Shown one piece after another: positions 15,731-24,452 of a DNA stretch of 24,452 bases (the stretch's first letter is position 1; every line of letters begins with the position of its first letter). The notes below the pieces were generated by a model. It worked only from the letters and a program-made list of their open reading frames with translations. It searched no databases and had not been told where the DNA came from. This DNA is from Deltaproteobacteria bacterium GWA2_38_16 (GTDB lineage Bacteria; Bdellovibrionota; JACOXK01; 2-02-FULL-40-11), in the NCBI GenBank assembly GCA_001797335.1, contig MGPE01000007.1:1-24452 (forward strand), read 5' to 3'. The position numbers and the translations under genes are program-made.

Positions 15731-15753
15731 TATATTCCCCTCAGGTTGGTCAA
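15725..15753 (-). promoter_or_regulatory. promoter for the repeat-protein operon, shared -10
   Basis: On the minus strand, TTGACC (15748-15753) is followed by a 17-base spacer and TATATA (15725-15730). Transcription would begin near 15718, about 28 bases before the ATG at 15690, leaving GGAGGT in the leader. Confidence 0.65.
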
Positions 15754-15760
15754 GCAATAT

Positions 15761-16867
15761 ATGAATCGAATACTGTTTTTTTTAATGCTTCTTTTCTTTC
15801 CCCTTTATGCCTTTTCAAATGATGCCCAAAATGCAGGCCATTTTGATGACTCCCCCTCCCGTGCACGTTTGCCCAATATTTCTCTTCCCACAGGCTATGT
15901 TATTTCGAAGGGTACTCCTATTTTTAGCCATATCGAAATTCAGGATAAGTCTGTTTATTCTTCTAAAACATCTTCTTTCCATAATTTATTCTTAAGAATG
16001 GGAGTGCAATTTAAATCTCTAGATTCTGGACTGCAGCTTAATTTAATGGATGCATTATCTCAAGATAGTGTCATTCGAAATGGCCTCGTTCAAAAACCCA
16101 CCCCAGAGTTTCTAGAAAAACTGTGGGTTTCGTGGGAAGCATTTTCTGTGGGAGATTCAAAAGATCCCTGGCTCGCCTTTTCCCTTCAGGTGGGGCGCCA
16201 AGCCGCCACTCCTTTTGGAGTTTTTGTGCTTCCTTATAGAAACAATATGTCCATTGTAGATGCCAATAAACTGGATCAAGTAGATCTGATCGCTTTAAAT
16301 GCCATGGTTTCACACAATACCGTCATTGAAGTAGTTGCTTTTATGGGGCAAGAACGCACGGCGGGTGCTCAAACAAAAACTCCCAGCATTGCTCTTAACA
16401 TGCTCCATACACTTCGAAATCAAAATATGAATATTTATCTTTCTTTTGCCAATACCCGTGAAGGGTTTATAAACCCCAATCATCTTTTTAATCCCAAAAA
16501 TAGCGCACTCCATCGCCAACGAGGAGAAGAAACCATTGTCGCTTCTGGCATAGAGTATATTAAAGGAAGCCTAACTTTTTCTCTGGAAAGTAGCTATGCT
16601 CATACTTTAGACCCCCTTTTTAAAGACGAATTTATTTTTTCTGCTCAAGTGGCATATGAAGTTCCCAATTCCTCAATGACCCTTTTTTGTTCCTATGAAT
16701 ATTTTGGGAGCACCTTTCAGAATGAAACCGGGCACCTCCTAAGTATTGGGGCCCAATGGAAAATTTTAGAAAATGTTTATTTTATGATTGAAGGCACAGA
16801 AATTTGGCCAACAGATCAAGAAGACATTTCCGCCATCTCCGCCGGACTTTTGATTACTCCTCACTAG
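15761..16867 (+). CDS. predicted outer-membrane beta-barrel (porin-like) protein
   Basis: This is a 368-residue protein counted from ATG 15761, where a textbook signal peptide begins (MNRILFFLMLLFFPLYAFS). An in-frame ATG at 15689 exists, but it overlaps the opposing gene's start and would place the promoter inside the coding sequence. The mature part consists of alternating-residue amphipathic strands (FLRMGVQFKSLDSGLQLNL, WLAFSLQVGRQAATPFGVFV, MTLFCSYEYFGSTF), with a G-R-x-x-x-P-F-G element as in trimeric porins. Barrel strands appear to continue to the end, although the last residue is His and not the usual Phe. A channel or adhesin role in the outer membrane is inferred; specificity cannot be read. 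It is divergent from the exported-protein operon and may be co-regulated through the shared promoter. Confidence 0.7.
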   Translation: MNRILFFLMLLFFPLYAFSNDAQNAGHFDDSPSRARLPNISLPTGYVISKGTPIFSHIEIQDKSVYSSKTSSFHNLFLRMGVQFKSLDSGLQLNLMDALSQDSVIRNGLVQKPTPEFLEKLWVSWEAFSVGDSKDPWLAFSLQVGRQAATPFGVFVLPYRNNMSIVDANKLDQVDLIALNAMVSHNTVIEVVAFMGQERTAGAQTKTPSIALNMLHTLRNQNMNIYLSFANTREGFINPNHLFNPKNSALHRQRGEETIVASGIEYIKGSLTFSLESSYAHTLDPLFKDEFIFSAQVAYEVPNSSMTLFCSYEYFGSTFQNETGHLLSIGAQWKILENVYFMIEGTEIWPTDQEDISAISAGLLITPH

Positions 16868-16929
16868 ATTTATTGAATAAAAAATTATACTTTGCAAACA
16901 TTATAAGTTTATGAAAAAGTATTAAAATC

Positions 16930-17949
16930 ATGAAAGTTTACGTCATTATCGTCAATTGGAATGGGCAAAAACTCTTACCAGATTGTCTTTCTTCATTACA
17001 GAAACAGTCATATTCAAATTTTAAAATTGTGGTTGTAGATAATGGCTCAACAGATGAAAGCATAAATCTAGTCAAAACTCATTTCTCCGATGTACACTTG
17101 ATTTCACTTCCCCAAAATTTAGGTTTTGGGAAATCGAATAATATTGGAATAAAATGGGCTTTAGAGCAAGGTGCTGAAGCTATTGCATTGTTAAATAATG
17201 ACTGTACAGCTACGCCTGATTGGCTTTCTCATCTAGTCCAGGGACTATCCCAAGATTCATCCATTGGAGCGTGCGCTTCACAGCTGCTTTTTAAAAATAA
17301 CCCATCCAAGGTTAATGGTATTGGCATTGAAATGGATGAATTAGGATATACAGGAGACAATTATTGCGATACCGATTTTAATCCGCATAGATTACCAGAG
17401 GAAACGATAGGTTTTACAGCAGGCGCTTGTTTAATTCGAAGAGAGGCACTACAAAAGGCCGGGCTTTTTGATGAATTTTATTTTATGTACGTAGAAGATG
17501 TTGATCTATCTCTTCGTATTTGGCAATCTGGTTTTAAAATTGTTACCGTTCCTCAGGCTATTGTTTTTCATCTTCATAATGCTACCATTAAACAATTCCT
17601 GCATAAGAAACATTATTTTACGGTCAGAAATCACCTATATTTTTCAGCAAAGTTTTTTTCATTTCCTCAATGCTTAGGCGTCTTAGCGCTTATTACATAT
17701 TTAAGAATCATCAAAAGTAAGAAATTATTATATCGAAGGCAATGGAAATTAGCTTTATACTATTATATGGGGCTATGGGCAGCGATAATGCAACTTCCAT
17801 CCGTATTGTTTAAGAAACAATCTTATCGAATTGATCCACGATTAAGAGAGAAAATGAAAAAAAATAAATCGTGGAGCAAAAGCTGTTGGAATTTAATGGC
17901 GGTCAAAAAAAGATTGATAGAAAGTTATGGTAGGCGCGAGGGGGATTGA
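16930..17949 (+). CDS. family 2 glycosyltransferase (WbbL/rhamnosyltransferase-like)
   Basis: This 339-residue GT-A enzyme transfers a sugar from a nucleotide donor to a cell-surface glycan, probably lipopolysaccharide or exopolysaccharide. Motifs are the start VYVIIVNWNG (3-12), DNGSTD (37-42), N-N-D-C (89-92, the metal-binding DXD equivalent), TAGACLIRREA (163-173) and the acidic catalytic region YVEDVDLSLR (187-196). A hydrophobic, aromatic stretch near 245-295 may associate with the membrane. The acceptor is unknown and no other polysaccharide genes lie nearby. No Shine-Dalgarno is obvious. Unusually, the last six codons and the stop lie antisense to tRNA-Val. Confidence 0.9.
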   Translation: MKVYVIIVNWNGQKLLPDCLSSLQKQSYSNFKIVVVDNGSTDESINLVKTHFSDVHLISLPQNLGFGKSNNIGIKWALEQGAEAIALLNNDCTATPDWLSHLVQGLSQDSSIGACASQLLFKNNPSKVNGIGIEMDELGYTGDNYCDTDFNPHRLPEETIGFTAGACLIRREALQKAGLFDEFYFMYVEDVDLSLRIWQSGFKIVTVPQAIVFHLHNATIKQFLHKKHYFTVRNHLYFSAKFFSFPQCLGVLALITYLRIIKSKKLLYRRQWKLALYYYMGLWAAIMQLPSVLFKKQSYRIDPRLREKMKKNKSWSKSCWNLMAVKKRLIESYGRREGD

Positions 17950-18002
17950 ACCCCTGACCCCTGCTACGTCAAAGCAGTGCTCTACCGCTGAGCTACACGC
18001 CT
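17928..18002 (-). tRNA. tRNA-Val (anticodon GAC)
   Basis: The minus strand gives acceptor AGGCGTG/CGCGCCT with one T-G pair, D arm GCTCAGCGGTAGAGC, anticodon stem CTGCT/AGCAG around TTGACGT (GAC), T arm AGGGG-TTCAATC-CCCCT, discriminator A and an encoded CCA. It is 40 bases downstream of the exported-protein gene on the same strand and overlaps the end of the convergent glycosyltransferase gene by 22 bases. Confidence 0.95.
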
Positions 18003-18042
18003 ATATTAAAAAATAATTTTTGGGAATACCACAGAACGTTTT

Positions 18043-18912
18043 TTAAGGAAACATAAATTCTGTATATGTTTTTTCTAGACGGACAATACCTTCAGGATCT
18101 ATCCACAGCTCTCTCTCATTAAACATATAATAGGCATCATAGGAAACGGTATTTTTAGGACGATTCATATCACCCTGAATTTTCATCTCCCGAGATAAAG
18201 GCAAAATGTGCCCTTCCGCACTAAACACTTCCACTGGCTCTTTAAATCCGGAAATTAATCTTAATTCCATTTTGCCAAATCGAACCACGCCTTCGGGATC
18301 ATCTTTAAATTTAAATCGAAAACCATCTGGATTGGCCGTATACTGAACAGAAGTTTCTCTCTCCTCTGGTTTTTCAATAAACCGTCTAAAATACATTTTT
18401 TGATCCCAGGGATCATAAAACACTTGATTCCAAAGTGTTAAATCAATCATCCCTACGTTGTCATGGGCTCCATTGAATCTTCCATCTTCATCAAACTCAC
18501 CAATATTAAATCCATGCACACGATGGACAATTTTTAAAGTTCCATTTTTTTCTTTTACTTCATACTCATTCATTATAGGCAATATTTCAGATTTATACGA
18601 TTGATGAAGAATGACTTCATAATTTAATGTATGTTCTCTAGATACCGGAGTGCGGTCTAAATAATCTTTAAAACTTTCAAAAATAGGACTGATGTCATCC
18701 CTTCGAACATAGGTAGCTTTAAAATGAGAGGTCGTAAACCGGGAAGCGTTAGACCACTGATCGTAAATTTGGCGGGGACGGACCCAATAAAAATCCAAAA
18801 GTTTTCCATGGTCATAATCAAAAAAGCTCATGATTTCTGGCGCCGTGGCTGAATAAACATTAGAAGAACACACAAAGAACACACCGATAGCAATGAAAAA
18901 GAGTTTTTTCAT
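18043..18912 (-). CDS. exported protein of unknown function
   Basis: This 289-residue protein has a clear Sec signal (MKKLFFIAIGVFFVCSS, probable cleavage near YSA at 20-22). The mature part is rich in aromatic and charged residues and looks like beta strands arranged as antiparallel hairpins (VSREHTLNYEVILHQS, GTLKIVHRVHGFNIGEF, FRFKFKDDPEGVVRFGKMEL). It has no cysteines after the signal and no motif I know. It could be an outer-membrane or periplasmic substrate-binding or lipid-handling protein, but nothing proves it. GGAGGT lies 9 bases before the ATG and a promoter lies in the gap to guaA. It may be co-transcribed with tRNA-Val downstream. Confidence 0.8.
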   Translation of the reverse strand: MKKLFFIAIGVFFVCSSNVYSATAPEIMSFFDYDHGKLLDFYWVRPRQIYDQWSNASRFTTSHFKATYVRRDDISPIFESFKDYLDRTPVSREHTLNYEVILHQSYKSEILPIMNEYEVKEKNGTLKIVHRVHGFNIGEFDEDGRFNGAHDNVGMIDLTLWNQVFYDPWDQKMYFRRFIEKPEERETSVQYTANPDGFRFKFKDDPEGVVRFGKMELRLISGFKEPVEVFSAEGHILPLSREMKIQGDMNRPKNTVSYDAYYMFNERELWIDPEGIVRLEKTYTEFMFP

Positions 18913-18933
18913 GATACGATACCTCCAGTGAAA

Positions 18934-18962
18934 AACTTAGTACGTAGTCAAAGTGATGTCAA
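18934..18962 (-). promoter_or_regulatory. sigma70-type promoter for the 18912-18043 gene
   Basis: A perfect -35 TTGACA (18957-18962), a 17-base spacer and a poor -10 TAAGTT (18934-18939) lie between guaA and this gene. Transcription from about 18927 would give a leader of about 15 bases carrying GGAGGT. Confidence 0.5.
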
Positions 18963-18980
18963 GAATTAGAGTGACTGGCT

Positions 18981-20533
18981 TTATTCCCATTCTATTGTAC
19001 TTGGTGGTTTAGAGGAAATATCATACACAACACGATTAACCCCTTTTACTTCATTAATAATACGATTGGAAATCTTTCCCAAAAGTTCATAGGGCAATTC
19101 ACCCCAATCAGCCGTCATCCCATCTTCACTTTTCACCACTCGAAGCGCAATCACATGTTCATACGTGCGCTCATCACCCATCACTCCCACCGTTTTAATG
19201 GGCAAAAGCACGGCAAAGGACTGCCACACTTTTCGATACCAGCCTGCTTTTTTAATTTCATCTACCACCACATGATCTGCCCGTCTTAAAAGTTCTAGTC
19301 GTTCTGGCGTAATCTCTCCTAAAATTCGAACCGCCAGTCCTGGCCCTGGAAAAGGTTGACGATAAATAAATTCTTCTTCTATCCCTAATTCTTTTCCCAA
19401 GCTACGAACTTCATCTTTAAAAAGTTCCCTAAGGGGTTCAATGAGTTCTAAATTCATACGAGCGGGTAGTCCTCCCACATTATGATGGCTTTTAATGGTC
19501 GCTGAAGGTCCCCCTTTAAATGTCACCGATTCAATCACATCTGGGTACAGAGTTCCTTGAGCTAAAAAATGAGCATTGGGAATTTTTTTAGCTTCCTCTT
19601 CAAAGACTTCAATAAATACTCGACCAATGATTTTTCGTTTTTGTTCTGGGTCCGTCACTCCTTTCAACTCTGACAAGAACTTTTGACTTGCATCCACATA
19701 CTTTAAATTCATCTGTTTTTGATTTTTAAAAAGATCCTGCACTTTTTGTTCTTCGTTAAGACGTAAAAGTCCATTATTCATAAAAATAAGAGTGAGCTGA
19801 TCCCCCAACGCCCTGTGAAGTAAAAAAGCAGTAACCGTAGAATCCACTCCCCCACTAAGCCCTAAAATAACATGACTATTTTTCACTTGATGCCGTACTT
19901 TTTCAATAGAGTGGTCAATAAAAGATTTCATCGTCCAAGAGGGTTTGGCTTTACAGACTTTAAATATAAAATTTGAAAGCATCTCTTTCCCCTGAGGCGT
20001 GTGATGAACCTCGGGATGAAACTGAAGAGCAAAGAGAGTTCCTTTTTTATTCTGGCACGTGGCAATGGGGGAATTTAAACTTTTAGCCGTAGGAATAAAA
20101 TCTTTAGGCAAAGTTTTAATTCGATCTCCATGACTCATCCATACAGAAAGTTTTTTCCCTTTTTTAAACCCTCGAAATAAATCGGCGTTTTCTAAAAGTG
20201 TGATCTGACTACTTCCATATTCCCGATGAGAAGCTTTTTCCACTTCTCCTCCCAAGAGCTTACACATAAGCTGCATCCCATAACAGATTCCTAAAATAGG
20301 AATGCCTAAGGAAAAAAGTTCTAAAGGCACGGTATAAGCATCAGAAGATAAAACCGAGGCAGGTCCTCCAGATAAAATAATGCCCTTAGGTTTCCAAGCT
20401 TTTATTTCTTCTAGAGAAAAATAATAGGGATGAATTTCTGAATAGACATTGAATTCGCGGATTCGTCGAGCGATGAGTTGTGTGTACTGAGACCCAAAAT
20501 CTAAAATGAGGAAACTGTCTTTAGGGCGCTCCA

Positions 20534-20534
<1 letters not shown>
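18981..20534 (-). CDS. guaA: GMP synthase (glutamine-hydrolysing)
   Basis: This converts XMP, glutamine and ATP to GMP, the last step of guanine nucleotide synthesis. The 517-residue protein has a class I amidotransferase domain (about 8-195) with nucleophile C84 in GICYGMQ and H173/E175 in FHPEVHH. The ATP-pyrophosphatase domain follows, with the P-loop SGGVDS at 227-232. The C-terminal dimerisation domain ends with [11 protein letters not shown]. Its ATG overlaps the guaB stop by one base (TAATG), so guaBA is a coupled operon. No defects are seen. Confidence 0.98.
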
Positions 20535-22077
<1,543 letters not shown>

Positions 22078-22089
22078 TGGGGCGGGTGG

Positions 22090-22160
22090 CATCGAAGGAG
22101 AGGCTCCATCGACGCGACCGGAACGAAGTGAGGACGAACGATGGAGAGCGTCCTTCGATG
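22090..22160. repeat. GC-rich imperfect inverted repeat (REP-like)
   Basis: Two 22-base arms (22090-22111 and 22139-22160) pair at 18 of 22 positions: outer CATCGAAGGA with TCCTTCGATG, inner CCATCG with CGATGG. They are separated by a 27-base loop containing GAACGAAGTGA. The block is much richer in GC than all surrounding DNA. It begins 15 bases after the miaB stop and ends just before the guaB promoter, so it may terminate or protect miaB mRNA. No transposase is nearby. Confidence 0.8.
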
Positions 22161-22175
22161 ACAGGACCCGGAAGA

Positions 22176-23477
22176 TTATGTAAGAGTCCCTAGGAATGAA
22201 TGGGGCATAGCTTTTTGAAGTGAGACATCCACAAATTTACCCATCAGAGAGGGATCCCCCTCAAAATGTACAATTTTATTGTTTGGAGTTCGTCCTTGAA
22301 GTCGCTGTTCTTTCGATACCGCCTCAACCAACACTTCTTGTGTTATCCCTACCAAGGTTTCATTGATTTCTTTTGAAATTTGCTCTTGAAGGCGCTGAAG
22401 TGAGGCAAGACGACTTTCCTTTTCTGGTTCAGACACATCATCGCTAAATTCTTCAGCCGCCCGGGTTCCTTGGCGGGAAGAATATTTAAAAGAAAAAACA
22501 AAATCATACCGAATTTCTTTTAAAAGGGAGAGCGTATCTTCAAACTCTTCTTTTGTTTCTCCCGGAAACCCCACAATAATATCTGTTGATAAAGCAATGT
22601 GAGGAATCCCTTTTTTTAATTTTTGAAGTCGTTCTTTATAATGTTCTATCGTATGCCACCGTCTCATTCTCTTTAAAACATCGTTATTCCCAGACTGAAC
22701 CGGTAAATGAAGATGGGGACACAGATGTTGGGCATTGATATAACACTCTATAAGTTCATCTGAAAAATCCTGAGGATGAGGGCTTGTAAATCGAATACGC
22801 TTGAGACCCGAAATTTGATCTACCATTCGAAGAAGTTTTGGGAAATTTATTCCCTCATACTGATAAGAATTCACATTTTGCCCTAAAAGCGTAATTTCTT
22901 TAGTCCCCTTTTTAACTTTGAGTTCAATTTCTTGCAAAATCTCCCTAGGAGATCTGCTTTTTTCTCGCCCTCGGGTAAAAGGCACAATGCAAAAAGAACA
23001 AAATTTATCACACCCCTTCATAATCGTAATAAAGCTAGACACCGGACTTTGATCGGGCACGGCATAGGCGAGAGAAAATTTTGGATCTGTATCAAACGCC
23101 GTGACAGAGAGACGGCGTTTATTTTTTTGAACTTGTTCTAAAAGATGCGGAAGCTCATCGACTTGATCAACCCCAAACACCAAATCTAAGTGAGGAACTC
23201 TCTTTAAGAGTTTCTCCCCCTCTTCCTGCGCCACACAACCCCCCATGCCAATAATGAGATTTTTATTTTTCTCTTTCATGGGTTTTAAAAATCCAAGATC
23301 ACTTAAAAGTTTATGCTTTGCTTTTTCACGCACCGTGCAGGTATTAAAAAGAATTAAATCTGCCTCATCCATATTTTCAGTAGGAGAATAGTGAAGCGGA
23401 CTTAAAAGAGCCACCATACGCTCGCTGTCATAGACATTCATCTGACAACCATAGGTTTTTAGGTAAAAGCTAGGCAT
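22176..23477 (-). CDS. miaB: tRNA-2-methylthio-N6-dimethylallyladenosine synthase
   Basis: This radical-SAM methylthiotransferase modifies i6A37 of tRNAs reading UNN codons. The 433-residue protein has the MTTase N-domain with cluster ligands C11, C47 and C81, then the radical-SAM core with C156-x3-C160-x2-C163 (GCDKFCSFC), and a C-terminal TRAM RNA-binding domain (about 370-433, ending SFLGTLT). MiaB-specific strings such as TYGCQMNVYDSE, CTVREKA and VPFTRGREKSR distinguish it from RimO and MtaB. It stands alone and diverges from a small gene across a 60-base gap. A weak promoter (TTGACT, 17 bases, TAAGAA at 23491-23519 minus) may serve it. Confidence 0.97.
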   Translation of the reverse strand: MPSFYLKTYGCQMNVYDSERMVALLSPLHYSPTENMDEADLILFNTCTVREKAKHKLLSDLGFLKPMKEKNKNLIIGMGGCVAQEEGEKLLKRVPHLDLVFGVDQVDELPHLLEQVQKNKRRLSVTAFDTDPKFSLAYAVPDQSPVSSFITIMKGCDKFCSFCIVPFTRGREKSRSPREILQEIELKVKKGTKEITLLGQNVNSYQYEGINFPKLLRMVDQISGLKRIRFTSPHPQDFSDELIECYINAQHLCPHLHLPVQSGNNDVLKRMRRWHTIEHYKERLQKLKKGIPHIALSTDIIVGFPGETKEEFEDTLSLLKEIRYDFVFSFKYSSRQGTRAAEEFSDDVSEPEKESRLASLQRLQEQISKEINETLVGITQEVLVEAVSKEQRLQGRTPNNKIVHFEGDPSLMGKFVDVSLQKAMPHSFLGTLT

Positions 23478-23495
23478 GATTTAAAGCACATTCTT

Positions 23496-23521
23496 AGTCA
23501 AATTGATCTTTAGAGTCAAAT
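23496..23521. repeat. direct repeat AGTCAAAT, 18 bases apart
   Basis: AGTCAAAT occurs at 23496-23503 and again at 23514-23521 in the divergent gap between miaB and the 23538 gene. Both copies overlap or flank candidate -35 elements, so they may be an operator pair or only repeated -35-like sequences. Confidence 0.5.
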
Positions 23522-23531
23522 CGTATATATA
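23503..23531 (+). promoter_or_regulatory. promoter for the 23538 gene, likely leaderless
   Basis: TTGATC (23503-23508), a 17-base spacer and TATATA (23526-23531). Initiation 7 bases later falls on or beside the A of ATG 23538. Neighbouring registers of the TATATATA run would shift this by two bases. Confidence 0.5.
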
Positions 23532-23537
23532 AAATGC

Positions 23538-23969
23538 ATGCTTTTGCCTAGAATTAAGACTTCTATTTTAAAACCGGCTACATTTCCAAAAGATTATATT
23601 GATCTCATTCATGAAACCTTTCAGGAAAGTTTTAAGTCTTATCTTGAACCCCATGAACAGATTTCTATTGAAGGAGCTATTTATCCCAAAGAAATGCTTA
23701 TTTCTATTGCCCTTACGGGAACTGTAAAATACACGACCTGCCTGGCGTCCATGGAGCTCAATACTAAAAAATATACTCTGGATAATCATGTACATATTAT
23801 GATTGATTCCATGGGAAGTTTTTTTGACGAATATTTTGAATCAGAGAGAGAAGTTACACTTCCAGAAGTATGGACAAAATATGAAGCAGGAGAGGACTAT
23901 GTCTATATGAGAATGTCTACTCAAAACGAAATTCTGGAAGCAAAGGCAGATGCGATATTAAAGACTTAG
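23538..23969 (+). CDS. small conserved-looking protein of unknown function
   Basis: This is a 143-residue protein without signal peptide, membrane segment or recognised motif. It appears as a compact alpha-plus-beta protein: an N-terminal helix (DYIDLIHETFQESFKSYL), beta strands around ISIEGAIYPKEMLISIAL and YTTCLASMEL, an aromatic and acidic middle (IDSMGSFFDEYFE) and a C-terminal helix. It is presumably cytoplasmic. No Shine-Dalgarno fits before the ATG, and the promoter is so close that translation is probably leaderless. The stop codon TAG overlaps the 26-base intergenic element. No function is offered. Confidence 0.75.
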   Translation: MLLPRIKTSILKPATFPKDYIDLIHETFQESFKSYLEPHEQISIEGAIYPKEMLISIALTGTVKYTTCLASMELNTKKYTLDNHVHIMIDSMGSFFDEYFESEREVTLPEVWTKYEAGEDYVYMRMSTQNEILEAKADAILKT

Positions 23970-23993
23970 ATTCTTCACTTCGTTCAGAATGAC
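23968..23993. repeat. 26-bp intergenic element filling a convergent gap
   Basis: The block runs from the stop codon of the plus gene to the base before the stop codon of the minus gene. It has ATTCT/AGAAT arms (23970-23974, 23986-23990) and the core TCACTTCGTTC (23975-23985), the reverse complement of GAACGAAGTGA in the loop at 22121-22131. A T-run follows at 24000-24005 on the plus strand, so it may act as a weak terminator. Confidence 0.6.
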
Positions 23994-24326
23994 TTAACTT
24001 TTTTTGATATTTTTTAAAAAATCCTGTACATCATCTAAAAAATCAATATCTTCCATATTTTCAATATCTAATTCTTGGACTGTCTTTTTAAAACTTTGCG
24101 GATTGGCTAAATCCTTTTTAATTACTTCCAGGTATTCATCTGGAAACCGTTTGGTTAGAGCCTTCACATAGCGGTCTAGCATTTTCTCTTTAGCTTCATG
24201 AGACCGTTTTTTTTCTCCCTGCCAATGGGCAATATAGTGAAGGCGACAATATTTACCCGTGGTGGCCGGTTGTCCGCATTCCTTTACAGGGCAATCTTTG
24301 TGGGCATGGGCTTTGGGGGTTGTCAT
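23994..24326 (-). CDS. small protein with N-terminal CCCH zinc-binding motif
   Basis: This 110-residue protein is counted from ATG 24326. An upstream TTG at 24347 is rejected because AAGGAG lies 5 bases before this ATG, inside the would-be extension. The N-terminus has C12-x4-C17-x9-C27-x2-H30, ending Y-C-R-L-H-Y, a pattern seen in short zinc-binding modules of phage and bacterial DNA-associated proteins. The rest is helical and charged: KKRSHEAKEKMLDRYVKALT is basic and ENMEDIDFLDDVQDF is acidic. No catalytic domain is visible. Nucleic-acid binding or a small regulatory role is possible. The 126 bases upstream to the window end contain no other recognisable gene. Confidence 0.72.
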   Translation of the reverse strand: MTTPKAHAHKDCPVKECGQPATTGKYCRLHYIAHWQGEKKRSHEAKEKMLDRYVKALTKRFPDEYLEVIKKDLANPQSFKKTVQELDIENMEDIDFLDDVQDFLKNIKKS

Positions 24327-24452
24327 GTTCGCTCCTTTTTCAAGCAAACTTCGTTCATATACTCTTATCGGTATTTCTTAGAAAAAATTTAAGATTTTTT
24401 AGTACCATATCAGGACATATAGAAGAGTGGGGGGAAAGGGTTGAGAGGGAAA

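Noticed and set aside
15689-15760. An N-terminal extension of the barrel protein from ATG 15689
   Set aside because: It overlaps the opposing gene's start codon, contains the promoter, and would bury the signal peptide 24 residues in.

Overview
This is an AT-rich stretch of a Gram-negative chromosome. It is coding-dense, with many Sec signal peptides, one lipoprotein, a predicted outer-membrane barrel and a BamC-like protein. The order thrS-infC-rpmI-rplT-pheS-pheT-ihfA-merR-tRNA-Pro, together with guaBA and miaB, is typical of proteobacteria and especially of lineages formerly grouped as Deltaproteobacteria (Desulfobacterota, Bdellovibrionota, Myxococcota). That assignment is inferred from gene order and protein style, not from a database search.

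Layout. Positions 1-7382 (minus strand) hold the translation operon: threonyl-tRNA synthetase, IF3 with a non-AUG start, L35, L20, both phenylalanyl-tRNA synthetase subunits, then IHF-alpha with its own promoter, a MerR-type regulator and tRNA-Pro(GGG). Positions 7443-9945 (minus) hold tRNA-Met followed 9 bases later by a TTG-initiated gene for an exported metallophosphoesterase. Positions 10109-12120 (plus) hold a two-gene operon for an exported CnaB-like protein and a BamC-like lipoprotein. Positions 12128-15690 (minus) hold an IHF-beta-like gene and a two-gene operon for a large exported protein with long four-residue repeats and an exported permuted papain-like protein. A symmetric divergent promoter separates this from a plus-strand barrel gene (15761-16867). 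Next come a family 2 glycosyltransferase whose last codons lie antisense to tRNA-Val(GAC), an exported protein of unknown function, guaA and guaB. A GC-rich inverted repeat follows, then miaB, and finally two small genes of unknown function that converge on a 26-base intergenic element.

Core genes serve translation (thrS, infC, rpmI, rplT, pheST, tRNAs, miaB), GMP synthesis (guaBA) and nucleoid or regulatory roles (ihfA, ihfB-like, merR). The accessory part between 7.4 and 17 kb is mostly envelope and secreted proteins without assigned pathways. I see no complete mobile element, CRISPR array, phage or obvious defence island. The most unusual material is the exported repeat protein with its papain-like partner, the promoter pair sharing one -10 hexamer, two likely leaderless genes, and two intergenic elements sharing an 11-base core. 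No stretch over 300 bases lacks a gene.
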